Shown here one piece after another: positions 44,741 through 56,345 of a stretch of 64,000 nt of DNA. The position numbers and the translations under genes were made by a program. This stretch comes from Platanthera guangdongensis (taxonomy: Eukaryota > Streptophyta > Magnoliopsida > Asparagales > Orchidaceae): assembly GCA_039583875.1 (NCBI GenBank), contig CM077153.1, positions 119,098,568-119,162,567 of the forward strand, in the 5' to 3' direction. The notes under the pieces were generated by a model that saw nothing but the letters and a program-made list of their open reading frames with translations, made no database searches and was not told where the DNA came from. Within the stretch, counting starts at the first letter, position 1; each line of letters begins with the position of its first letter.

Positions 44741-46780
44741 ATGAGTTCAACTGAGAATCACAAAGAGCTAGGATCCATGAAATTGCCAATCTGCAGAAAG
44801 GAGATTTTTGGCATTTGGAAAGAAAGGGTTAGACTTTTTATGGAAGCCTCTGACCCCAGAATTTACATTACAGTCAAAGAAGGGCCATATGTGCCAATGA
44901 AAGTATCTGTTCTAGATGCAAATCAGAGAACTCCCAAAGACTATTCAGAAATGAGAAAAGATGAGATTATTCTGGCCACTATGGACAAGAGGGCCCAGAA
45001 TATTATTGTAAGTGCAATTGATGATGCCATATTTCAGAATCTGATTCATTGTAAAACATCAAAAGAAATGTGGGACACACTGATAGTTTATATGGAGGGA
45101 TCAGAAGAGGTAAGACAAGACAGGAAGTCTTTGTTAAATCAAGAATATGAAAGCTTCAGACTAGGCAGGTCTGATAGCATTACTGAGTGTTATAAGAAAT
45201 TCTATAAGATTGTTAATGAGTTAATGTCCTATGGAAGAGAATTCAACAATTATGAGCTGAATGATAAGTTCTTGAGATCCCTAACTAAAGATTGGGATAC
45301 TAAGATTTGTGGCATAAGGGAAATGACCAAACTAGCTGATATACCTCCTCCAACATTGTTTGGAAAACTGTTATCCTATGAGATGCAGTTAATGGTAAGG
45401 AAGGAGGAAGAAAAGTCCACTAGGGTGGAGCACAAAGAAAGAGCTGTGGCCTTCAAGACTGAAGCCACTAAGAAATATAAAAGCAAGTCTCCATCTCCAC
45501 CTCAAAAAATTGCTGAGGCTGAGACAGATACTTCAGATAGCAAGAAGTTAGAAAGCAGTGAAAGTGATGAAGACTTTGCTGCATTTACTAGGCACTTTCA
45601 GAAGTTTCTAAAGAAGAAGCAGTGGAGGTCCAAGCCATCCACTTCACAGACAAAAGATGACTATTATCAGAACAGGAAGTCATCAAGGAATGACAGGAGA
45701 AAGTCCAAGTCTAGTAAAACTACATCCTCAAAGATAGTATGCTATTGTTGCAATAGACAAGGACATGTAATAGCTGATTGTCCAGAAAAGAGGAAAGAGT
45801 CGACTTACAAGAAGAAGACACAGTTCAAGGGCAAAAAGGAAAGGTTCTTTGTTGCCAAGAAGGATAAAAGTCTGACTGATATGTCATCTTCAGAAACAGA
45901 TTCAGAAGCTGAAGCCTATATTGACTTGTTTGTTGAAGAAGAAGAAAATGAGTTCATGCAGCTAATGAACTCAATATATGAGCATGAGGACATTCAGTGC
46001 AAGGGACTGATGGCCTTATCAGAAGAAGACAACATCTAGGATCAGCCTGGACCTAGTCAGGTACAAAATTGTTCTTCAAGTTCAATTTCTAGTACTGAGT
46101 CAGTTTCAGATACATCTGCATCAAGTGATGTGAGTGGATCTGAATCTGAAGGAGACATTCATCAGTTAATTGATGAATATAGAGTATTGTTGCAGGCTTT
46201 GAAGAAAAGCAAACTCTTGACCAAAACTCAGGCTAAGGAGATTGCTAGTCTTAAAGAGGCTGCAACAGATTTTGACAAGTTATTAGATCAGAAATTAAAT
46301 GAAATAGCCAGACTGAAGAATATTACAGTTATTCAGATGGGGACTATTACATTTAAAAATGATCAAATTAGAAATATGGAGATTAGTCTTCAGAAGGAAA
46401 GAGAGATTGTTGCAAGTTTTTCTAAACCAAAATCTGTTCTACCTTTGATAGATGAGTTTGTACCTCATAAGGGTAAAACTGGATTGGGGTTTACAAAACC
46501 TGCCTGGATAGTAAAGTCCAAGTCTAAGGGCAAAGCCCTAGTACTCAACAAGCAGCCTGCTGTAGATAAAATAGCCAGGGTTGTACCTAAACAAAGGTAC
46601 AACAGATTTGAGTGTTGGTGTTGTGGCAAGGTAGGCCACTTTGCCATAGATTGTTAGCATAATTCAAGTGCCAAGGTGAGTAGCAAACTGCCTGCTAGAA
46701 AAGCTATAGGTAGTTTTGTTAAGAGTCAGACTAACTTGCACCAAGGACCCAAGAATTATTTGGGTTCTAAGGTTAAGTAA
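44741..46780 (+). pseudogene. gag: SIRE-A2 gag
   Basis: ATG at 44741 (MSSTENHKELGSMKLP). A single frame of 679 codons runs to the gag stop TAA at 46778-46780, broken only by TAG at 46037-46039 (CAG in SIRE-A1) and TAG at 46655-46657 (TGG in SIRE-A1). Domain order: UBN2-like gag (residues 1-220), charged linker, zinc knuckle CYCCNRQGHVIADC (45739-45781), acidic segment, coiled coil (46180-46420), second knuckle CWCCGKVGHFAIDC (about 46612-46654). Because the SIRE-A1 and SIRE-A2 stops are at different codons, the ancestor had one open gag frame ending in TAA next to pol. Confidence 0.94.
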
Positions 46781-49700
46781 TCTGTTTTGCAGGTGAGTCC
46801 AAGTGGCCATGCCCCAATATGGTACTTGGACAGTGGATGTTACAGGCACATGACTGGAACTAGGGGATTGCTGAAGGACTATACACTAATCAAGGATGGT
46901 CCTAAGGTTACCTTTGGTGGTTCAGAAAAAGGAATCATCAAAGGCTTTGGTAACATTTCTAACAACCTTATTACAATTACTCAAGTGGCTTATGTAAAGG
47001 GTTTGAAACATAACCTCATTAGCATAAGTCAGCTGAGTGATTTAGGATATGACATCTCATTTGTCAAGGATGGATGTCATATCAGTAGGTCAAGTGATCA
47101 AAAGATCATTCTGACAGGGTATAGGAAGAGAAATGTCTATTGTCTAGACATTATGTGTGAGAACATTGGTTCTCCTGTTTGTCTTGTAGCTGATGAGAAA
47201 GTCTCACATTATGTTAAATGGCACAAGAGGCTAGCTCATCTTAACTATAAGACAATTGGCCAACTCTTTAGGAAAGAGTTAGTGAGGAATGATCCTCAGG
47301 TTAAGTGTATAAAGGATGAGATATGCTCAGCTTGTCAAAAGGGCAAGCAGACCAAATCCACCTTTCATAGCATTGAGAACAAAGATGCTGTGAGGTGCTT
47401 ATAACTCTTGCATATGGATCTTTTTGGTCCTATGACAGTTCACAGCCTAGGTAGGAAGGTCTACACATTTGTGGTTGTAGATGATTATTCAAGGTTTTCC
47501 TGGGTATTCTTCCTAAGGCAAAAATCTGAAACTCCAAGTATCTTGTACATTTTTGTTAAACAAACTCAGAATGAATTAGACAGTACAGTGGTCAAAATCA
47601 GAAGTGACCATGGTACTGAATTCCAGTCTGAAAGTATGACAAAATTGTGTGAAGAATTTGGAATTTTTCAGGAATTTTCCTCACCAAGAACACCTCAGCA
47701 AAATGGTATTGCTGAAAGGAAAAATAGAACATTGATAGAGGCTGGCAGAACCCTATTGAGTGACACATCTCTCCCAGAATATTTCTGGGCTGAGGCAGTA
47801 AACACTGCTTTTCATGTGATCAATAGGGCTACTATCACCAAGAGCCACAATAAGACCTCCTATGAGATTGTGAAGGGCATAAAATCAAATCTATCCTATT
47901 TCAGGATCTTTGGTTGTAAATGCTATATACTTAACAATGGTAAGTCTTATTTAACCAAGTTTGCTGCCAAATCCCAAGAGGGGATCTTTGTTGGGTACAT
48001 CAACAACAGTAAGGCTTATAGGGTCTATAACTTGATTACTCAAGTTGTAGAAGAGTCAGTTCATGTAGTCTTTGATGAAGCTAGACTCATTAACAATGAA
48101 TTGCCTAAAAGTGTGTGCAGCTCCACAGGTGTGACTAAGAAGATGGACAAGCTTACTATTGAAGAAGGTTCTACTGCAAGTCAGCAAGTGGATAATAGTG
48201 ACTGCTGTCCAGGGGGAGTACAAGATACTCCAGTTACTGAAGAAGACCAAGAGGAGCTGCTGAATGAAGAAGCTGAAGGTGTACAACCAGAAGACAGGCT
48301 GCCTCCAGCAAATAGGCATTTAAAAGATCATCCAGCTAATCAAATTATTGGAGATCTCAGACAAGGGGTACAAACAAGGAGCAGGAATCTAAGTTCAGTT
48401 CTCTACTCCAGCTTTCTATCCCAAGTAGAGCCAAAGAAATTTGAAGAAGCCATCCTAGACCCTTATTGGATTGAGGCAATGCAAGAGGAGCTGAACCAGT
48501 TCAAAAGATGCAAAGTCTGGGAGCTAGTTCCTAAACCAAAAGACCACAACATTATAGGAACTAAGTGGATCTTTAGGAACAAGTTGGATGAAAATGGAGT
48601 AATTATAAAGAACAAAGCTAGACTTGTTGCAAAAGGATATATGCAGGAAGAAGGTATTGATTTTGATCAAACCTTTGCTCCAGTAGCCAGACTGGAAGCA
48701 ATAAGGATGTTCCTTACCTATGCAACATTTCAAGGGTTCAAGGTATACCAAATGGATGTTAAGTCAGCTTTTCTGAATGGAAATCTGAAGAAAGAAGTCT
48801 ATGTAGAAAAGCCATCAGGTTTTGTTGATTCTACTAAATCTAATTATGTTTATAGACTTAGGAAGGCTTTATATGGGTTAAAAAAAGCCCCTAGGGCTTG
48901 GTATGAGACCCTGTCTAGTTTCCTTATTGAGAATAAATTCACAAGGGGGAAAATAGACAAGACTCTATTCCTTAGGGAATCCAGAGGCAAGATTATCTTA
49001 GTCCAAATATATATAGATGCCATCATATTTGGGTCTACAGAAAGTAGTCTTTGCAAAAAGTTTGCAAAACTTATGCAAGGACAATTTGAAATGAGCAGTA
49101 TGGGGGAACTTAAGTTCTTCTTGGGTCTCCAAGTTAGACAGACTGAGGATGGTTTATCCATATGCCAGTCTAAGTTCACCCTAGAATTAATAAGGAAGTA
49201 TGGTATGGAATCATCCACTACCATGAAAACTCCTATGGGGTCAACAATGTCTTTATGCAAAGATGATGCAGGAAAACCTGTAGATGAAACTTTGTATAAA
49301 GGGATAGTTGGCTCCCTACTGTATTTGACTGCTAGTAGACCAGATATCATGTATGCTACATGTGTCTGTGCTAGGTACCAAGCATGCCCTAAAGAATCTC
49401 ATTTGACAACAGTCAAAAGAATTTTGAGATATCTTAAGGGCACTCCTTATCTAGGCCTTTGGTACCCTAGGAATGGAGATTTTGAACTGACAGGTTATTC
49501 AGATGCAGATTTTGCAGGCTGCAAAGAAGATAGGAAAAGTACAACAGGTACCTGTCAATTTCTAGGAGGAAGGCTGGTGTCTTGGAGTAGCAAGAAGCAG
49601 ACCAGTGTGGCTATCTCCACAGCTGAGTCAGAGTATGTTGCTGTAGGAAGCTGCTGTGCACAACTACTATGGATACAACACCAGCTAGAAGATTATGGTA

Positions 49701-49940
49701 TTCAAGTAAGTAGAACACCTTTTTTTGTGATTCTACTAGTGCTATTTCTATTGCAAATAATCCTGTTTCTCATAGTAGGACTAAGCACATAGAAATAAAG
49801 TACCATTTTCTAAGAGAACATATGGAAAAAAAGATATTTTCCTAGAGTATATAAATACAGATAATCAGTTAGCTGATATGTATACTAAGCCCTTAGATGA
49901 AACCAAATTCAATAAATTTAAAATTGAATTAGGGATGATA
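46781..49940 (+). pseudogene. pol: SIRE-A2 pol, catalytically impaired
   Basis: Starts right after the gag TAA in the same frame. Protease WYLDSGCYRHMTG, integrase core from HMDLFGP (47412) with RSDHGTEF and AERKNR. TAA at 47402-47404 (TAC in SIRE-A1) splits it. RT is complete except that the YVDD box reads YIDA at 49010-49021, losing the second catalytic aspartate. A 1-bp deletion near 49720 shifts RNase H after SRTP, and more indels follow to about 49920. Compared with SIRE-A1 pol, identity is high. Confidence 0.94.
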
Positions 49941-49978
49941 AACTTAGAATAGTTTACAAAAATTGGCTAAGTAAAATG

Positions 49979-50425
49979 GTGTCGACAGACAGAGTTGTCT
50001 GTGTCGACACATAGTAGTGGTGTCGACACTTCAGAGAAATGGTGTCGACACATCTAGGAAGTCTGTGTCGACACTTCAGAGAATTAGTGTCGACACATGC
50101 AGTGTAGGTGTCGACACATCCAGGGTGGTGTCGACACTTAGGATTTACACTAAATTAGTCTAGTATAGTCTCGACTAAGTGTCGAGCTGAGTGGTGTCGA
50201 CACATATATAAGTGTCGACACATATATTCTGTCGACTATATTTGTGTCGACACATAATTGTCGAGACATTATAAGTAAGTGTCGACACTTTTCAACAGTG
50301 TCGACACAATTTAAGTATTTTTATGCGCCTTTTCACCTTCGATTCTAGAAAGGTATAAATAGGTTTTCCCCAGTATTTATCGACACGCTCACCAAAGTTT
50401 CGAGTCCAAACTTGTGTGTCGACAT
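49979..50425. repeat. GTGTCGACAC palindrome array in the SIRE-A2 pol-ORF2 spacer
   Basis: Twelve exact copies plus variants (GTGTCGACAG, GTGTCGACAT, TTGTCGAGAC), same arrangement as SIRE-A1 at 32799-33232. Confidence 0.92.
50354..50363 (+). promoter_or_regulatory. Internal TATA box upstream of SIRE-A2 ORF2
   Basis: TATAAATAGG, 99 bp before the ATG at 50462, conserved with SIRE-A1. Confidence 0.65.
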
Positions 50426-50461
50426 CTCTCTTCTCCAAATTCAAATTTTCTTCAAACCCTA

Positions 50462-53215
50462 ATGGCGCCCAAGCTAGAAGAGAATGTTAATGAAGGATAT
50501 GAGCTCGTGCGACATGTCTTTGATGACGCGGAACCCGAAATCAAAGGTGTGGTAACCCTAATAGCCGAGACTGGATTGGAATATCTTGTATCTAAACCAA
50601 TCAAGATCTGGAAGAAAGAGGTCCTGGAATTTTTGAGTGCAGCTTCAATTGATGATACTGGACTCAAGATTAAGTCCAGAGTTCATGGAACCAAAGTGAA
50701 GGTCACACCAAAAAGTCTAAGGAAGGTACTTAAACTACCAAGAACAAAGGAGGAAGAATATGTATCTGCTTCTAAGACTAGAGAGGCATTGAGATGGTGT
50801 GGACTGAATTCAAATCTGAAAATTGGATCTATTTTCAATAGAAAAGGAATGAACATCCAAGGAAAATATCTGTCTGAAATAGTTGGCAAGGTCATCCTGA
50901 GCAAGCCTGGAGGACATGACAGGATTTCAGCTTATATGTTCAGTTTGATGATAAGGATTATCTTCAAACTTAATACTGATTGGTCTGCAATTATATTTGA
51001 TAAGATAAAAGAAAGTATGAAGAAGCCCAATCTGGGTAGAATACTGAGTCTCTACTTAGCTGGTAGTATACCTGAGGTAATGAACCAAGCTGCAGGTTCA
51101 AAGATTAACCACATGAGGAAGATGGATATGAGAATTTTCTCTAGGTGGGATAGAGTGTTGACAAAGAAACTGCCATCTCCAGTAAAGGACACACCCCAAA
51201 AGAAGAAGAAGAAGACAGCCACTGTGGCTCAAGAATCCTCCAGCAGCTCTGAAGAGCAAGTAGTGTTTAGTTCTGATGATGAACATGGAAGGAATGCTGG
51301 ACAATCTCCAGCAAGATAAGAAGATGCACAAAGGCAGGGGGAGCTACTCTCAGCAAGCCCAAGTCACCTGGATCCACTCCAGGGGGAGCCTTTACTTATG
51401 GAAGAGCCAACTCCACTAGAGAGTGAACAAGCTACCCAAACCATACTAGAGCAAACACAAATACACCATCAACCACAAGATATTGTCATGGAGGACACAT
51501 CTGTTGCATATAAAGTGGTTGATGATATCAGAGATTCTCCAGCCCCTTCTCAACAAGAATTTACATTAGATGAGCTATTCCCTGATCTTGTACAGACAGA
51601 TCTTGAGAAAGAAATGGCTGCTGTTGAGGGGGAGAAGGCAAATATTGAGGGGGAGCATGTGGAGATTGTAGAAGAAACTGCAAGCAAGGAGACTGAGGAG
51701 CCAAGAGATGCTGAAGGGATACCAAGGACTGAGAAGGATTCACATCCTAGTCCTAAGGATAGAGTGGATATAGCTAGCACTTCTGCTTCAGAAGATGAAG
51801 AGGCTGCTAGAGCCAAGAAGAGGAAGTTCCAGGTCTTCAAAAGAAGAAGCCAGAACTATAAGAAAGCCCTACAGACAGTTGGTCCACAACCTGCCACCAC
51901 TACTGATTACAGTTCACTGATGGTGGTTTTACAAATTAAGCTGGATGAGCAAAGACAAGCTCTAGAAAAGTACATGGATGAAGGGCATAAGTCACTGCAA
52001 TTTGATCTTGCACAAGACATCAAATCTATCAGATTTGAAGGAAATCTCAACAAGAAAGAAATGACTGACTGCTTCCATAAGGGAGAAAATGCAGTAGTCT
52101 ATCTGGCCACTCATCAAGAGAAGATTAAAACACAAGTAGATGATATGACAGTGAAGCAAGGCTATGTCCTGGAAAACCAGATAAGAATGAATGAAAACTT
52201 GACTGAATCACATAATGTGATAGTCACTGAAATGAAGAATCTTACTTCTGCCCATACTGCAGCCCTGACTACAACCAAGGCAGAATTTGATAAGGCATTA
52301 CAAGAAGGTCTCACTGCTGTTACTTCTGCCCTCCAGGATTCCCAGAAGCTAATAACTGAAAAGCTTCAAAGGTTGAAACCTTTTTATAAGGATGGAGTAA
52401 ACTATCTGAATGTCCAGATCAGGTTCCAGAAAGATGATCTTAGGGATAAAATTGAGAGAGAAGTAATAAAGGGGGAGAGGGTATTAGTCAAGGCAGGCTC
52501 TGATCATGCCAAATGGATTTCAAATTCCATCAGAGCCACCCTTGGATATCCACCCTTATGTGATGATGACAATGTTGCAGAGTCTGGAATTAATCCTGCA
52601 TACTTTGGAGGAGAGCAGGCTGAAGTAGCTCAAGTGATATACCCTCCACTAGACTTTGACATGATACAGCAAGAGATACAGACTATGTATAGTCCTCCTG
52701 AGGGAAATCAGAATATCACTCTTGAGAAAGTTGTCCAGCCTGTACCAGAGGCTATACTAAAAGAGCAAGAGGCCTTATTAAAGGAACAAGAGACTCAATT
52801 ATCTAAGAAAATATTCAGAGAGCAAGCTGAATTAAGGCCTGATTTTGAACAATGGAGCCCCACTTCCAGGAATATCATCTTGACTGCATGGAAGGCTGCT
52901 AAGGACAATATCCTGGATAGAGGCAAATGGTATTCTGAATAGGAGTGGAGGAAACATGAGAATATGCAAGAGGCCATAGTACAATATAGAAAAAAGGCTA
53001 AACTGGGAAAGCTACCTCCTAATGCACAGGAGCCTAGCAAGTATTTTCCCAAGCCTTATCACTATTTTGAAAGGCAAAAGATTAAGGTTGAAGAATTTAA
53101 AAAGAAAGATCTCAAAGGAAAGAAGCCTGCTGCTGCTGATGATACTGAAGCCCCAGTTCAAGCAAAGATTCAATCTGGAAAGGGGATTGTAATCAAGGAA
53201 CCAGAGCAGTCTTAG
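50462..53215 (+). pseudogene. SIRE-A2 ORF2
   Basis: ATG at 50462 (MAPKLEENVNEGYELV). One frame of 918 codons to TAG at 53213-53215, with internal stops TAA 51317-51319 (CAA in SIRE-A1) and TAG 52940-52942 (TTG in SIRE-A1). Same architecture as SIRE-A1 ORF2: N-terminal globular domain, KKKKK tract, acidic linker, AKKRKFQVFKRR, coiled coil, conserved C-terminus PSKYFPKPYHYFERQK and a lysine-rich tail. The acidic linker is shorter than in SIRE-A1. The globular and coiled-coil parts are well conserved between copies. Confidence 0.85.
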
Positions 53216-53488
53216 GATATCATTTTCTTTAGTTTACAAATTGTAATCATTTGTATTAAAATTCAATGTAAACTTTTGATTAATGTAAATGTTGGAATTT
53301 GTAAGAACAATATTATATGTTCATCTATTACATTAATTATTCTGAGCTATTTGCATATACATGTTATGTTCATGCATGTTTAAGTATTTTCCCTGTCATA
53401 TATTACTGATTTACATCATACTGAGAATTTGTTATGTATGGTGTATATCATTGACTAAGGGTTATGACTTCTCCAAATAGGTTGAGAT

Positions 53489-55121
53489 TGTTGGGTACAT
53501 TGGAATATATGTACCTGATTTGAAGAAGCCTCACCCTACTCAATGATATACATCAAGATGTATTTGATGTGCTTTGAGTTTCTTTGTGCAGGTTAAGTAA
53601 CTGCAGGTTTGCAGGAAAAGTTTCTAAGTCCATGTGTTGACACCTAGAAGAAAAGTGTCGACACTTAAGAAGGCTTGTGTCGACACCTAGAGAAGCAGTG
53701 TCGACACTTGGAGTTGTTGAATCAAGATTAAATGGAAAGCATGTGCTGAATGGCTCAATCTCGACCATCAATCATGGTGGTAGGACTCACTACTGAATTG
53801 GCCTTAAGAGAATAAAATAAGAAAATAGACCAGAGCAATAATCAATTCCATGTCTAGGTTTTATAAAAACGAAAGTGCAGCCGAACTTCATCTTTTTCCT
53901 CGCAAATTTCGTCGATCCTGAATAAGTTATTCTGCACAGAGAACCTTTCTTGGGAAAGAGATAGTTGAAGCAATCTCCATCTACAACAGCAGGATCAGAA
54001 GCTATTCTGAGGAAGCAGATCTACAAGTTCTGCAGAGAAAAGGAAGCTAGTTGAATAAAAATTCTACTGCCTACATATTCTCTTCAACAACAATATATTG
54101 GACTGATATCTGCTCAGTGTAAGAATAAAAAGACACATAGATCTTGATGTGGTGTATAATCAACTCTCTCTTTATATCTTCTATATATCTGCTCAGCCGG
54201 TCACAATGAAGAAGGCTTATATATAGGCTTATTCCTTCAACAGAAAAGGAAGAAGAGAATAAGAAGAAGCAATCACTGAAGTAAAAAGCAACACAATAAG
54301 AAGAAGGTCTTCAAGTGAAGATCTGAGAAGTTGGAGAGAGAAAACTCCTTCTAAGAAGACAGCTATTGAACCAGACTGATAAGAAAGTTTCAGATTGAGA
54401 TCTGATACTCAAGTCAGCAGTTGATTGAAGATCATCTGCCTAGAGATACAACCCTACTGTGTTCTAATTCAACAAGCTTTGAAGAAAGCCAAGGGAGGTT
54501 GATCTCTACAAAGTTCTTCCAAGAACTCTTCAAGAAGCCAGTCAACTCATCTTTCTCAATCAGAGTTGTGGTTATAAATCTTTGTACTTTTTATTTTCTA
54601 TAGGATCCTAAGGGATCTGAGTTGTAAGCCTGTATTATAAAGGCTGAGTGGTAGAGCTTGTGTGCCTGAGTGTAGGAGATACATTTCTCTGAGTGTAGGC
54701 CTTGTTGAAGGCTGAGTGTAGGCCTTGTTGAAGGCTGAGTGTAGGTCTTGGTGAAGACTGAGTGGTAGGGCTTTGTGCCTGAGTTGTAGGAGTGGGATCA
54801 CTCTGAGTTGTAGGAACCTGTTTGGGGTTCTGAGTTGTAAGATCTGAGGATCTGAGGAGTAGTGGAGAAGTTACGCCGAATCTAGTACACTACTAGATAG
54901 GCGAAGGGGGAAAGTGGATGTATCCAGACCTTGGGGAACCACTATAAAAGCTGTGTGTACTCTGTGTGATTCATTCTGTGATTGCTGTGTTTTATGTGCT
55001 GAATTTCTGTAGAAGAATTGCATAAACAGGTCTAATAATTAAGTGATTCTGCCCTAAAAGTTAAAAAGATTAAGTGCACCTATTCACCCCCCCTCTAGGT
55101 GTTTAGGCACTAATTCTTTCA
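53489..55121 (+). repeat. SIRE-A2 3' LTR, chimeric
   Basis: 53489-53714 and 54193-55121 match the 5' LTR closely. 53715-54192 is unrelated and replaces 42881-43722 of the 5' LTR, removing nearly all GTGTCGACAC copies. The polypurine tract before it reads AATAGGTTGAGAT instead of AATAGGGGGAGAT. Confidence 0.93.
53715..54192. other. 478-bp foreign segment inside the SIRE-A2 3' LTR
   Basis: Starts TGTTGAATCAAG and ends TATATCTGC, with no similarity to other parts of the window that I can see and no ORF of note. Borders are blunt replacements rather than an insertion with target duplication. Confidence 0.85.
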
Positions 55122-55126
55122 GCAGG

Positions 55127-55800
55127 TCTTTATTTTCCCTTCTCATTTGAGTAGGATTTGTGTGCGTGTGTTTACTTTATGTCGAGAGTGTGTGTGCGTG
55201 AGTTTTACTTTCTGTCGAGTGTGTGCGTGTGTTGCATTTATTTAGTCCTACTCATTTGAGCAGGACCCGATTTCTTTCTCCCGCCCACGCATTTGTGCCG
55301 GGACTCGCATTTTACTGCTTTCATTTTAGTCCTACTCGTTTGAGTAGGACTTGCAATTTTCAGCTTTCCTTTACTGTTTTCATTTTACTGTTTTGTTTTT
55401 CTGCTTTCATTTTCAGCTTTCTTTACTGCTTTCTTTATTGCTTTCCTCGCAAGTCGTCCCCATTCCGATGAGTGGCTAACCGTTTTTAACCCTCAGTATC
55501 GAAGAGCATTGGGACAGATAAAATAGCTTAAAATAATTAAAGGTCCTTACTTTCTAATTAATTATAATTACTTAAGGTTTGCCTAGGGTTTACGACGCGT
55601 ATGACCACATAATTGATGTGTGGGCCCTATTTCCGTAGTCCATATGCTAGCTAGCCGAGAGGCCGTGCATTTGGACCGATCATCCCTTGGCAAGAAGACT
55701 TGTCCAATGGTTCTTTACCTTATATCTCCCTATAAAATCGCATACGTAAATAAACAAACAAACATCGAAGTTGCATCGAGCTAAAATCTAGAACTATATT
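55127..55800. other. T-rich sequence, possible continuation of the 41036 LTR-like unit
   Basis: Resumes the style of 42500-42650 (pyrimidine-rich, GTGTGCGTG words, 'tactcatttgag.aggac' repeated at 55245 and 55335). No gene. The end of the unit is not recognisable. Confidence 0.4.
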
Positions 55801-55849
55801 AGAATCTAACCTGAAATCACTTGGGTAGACGTCCGTGCTTCCTCCATCA

Positions 55850-56345
55850 TCATCACATTAAGCTTCCCCTTCCCTCTGTCCAAATGCTGCGGCGGCGACA
55901 GTGCCTGAAGTGGAACTGGCTGCAGCGTGGGCTGAGCATGCGGCCAACTTGACTTGAAATGTCACTTCTGTCTGCACTAGAAGCAGACCCTTTCCTTATT
56001 CCAATAATGGGCATCATCATTCCCCTTCTTCTTACACACGACACAAACCAAGTCTCCTTTGGGAGCGCTCTGAATCGCATACACTTGATCCTACTTTTGA
56101 GCTCACAATCTCTTAATTAATCTATCGAACGGATGGCCAGGCTGGCCACAAAAACTGCACACCTCCTTGCTTCTCTTCCTTGAACCAGAACCAGATTCCT
56201 GAAGGTTCTTACCACCTACAAACTTCCTCTTATCTATTCTCATCTGCATGCATCGGTTCTTGGTATTGTCTTTAAGACTCCCTTTTTTTTCAAAACCAAC
56301 AGGTCTTATGCCCAGAACCGACGCTTTGCGGTGACACCAACACAC
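55850..56345 (-). pseudogene. Retroelement gag fragment with zinc-knuckle remains
   Basis: Minus strand: basic stretch then CSFCGQPGHPFDR (last cysteine lost, about 56115-56165), and after a stop a second cysteine-rich piece (CKKKGNDDAHYW-like in shifted frame, about 55980-56060). Spacing fits Ty3/gypsy gag with two zinc motifs, but with frameshifts and stops. No pol detected. Could be another retroelement class. Confidence 0.45.

Larger units (their letters stand above)
42655..55121 (+). mobile_element. SIRE-A2: second Sirevirus-like element of the family, TSD GCAGG
   Basis: 5' LTR 42655-44650 (1996 bp), 3' LTR 53489-55121 (1633 bp, altered), target repeat GCAGG at 42650-42654 and 55122-55126. 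Same gene order as SIRE-A1. Shared LTR parts differ at about 31 of 1150 positions (hand count). Gag, pol and ORF2 all have stops, and the RT active site is mutated. The 3' LTR has 842 bp of palindromic U3 replaced by 478 bp of unrelated sequence. Confidence 0.96.
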
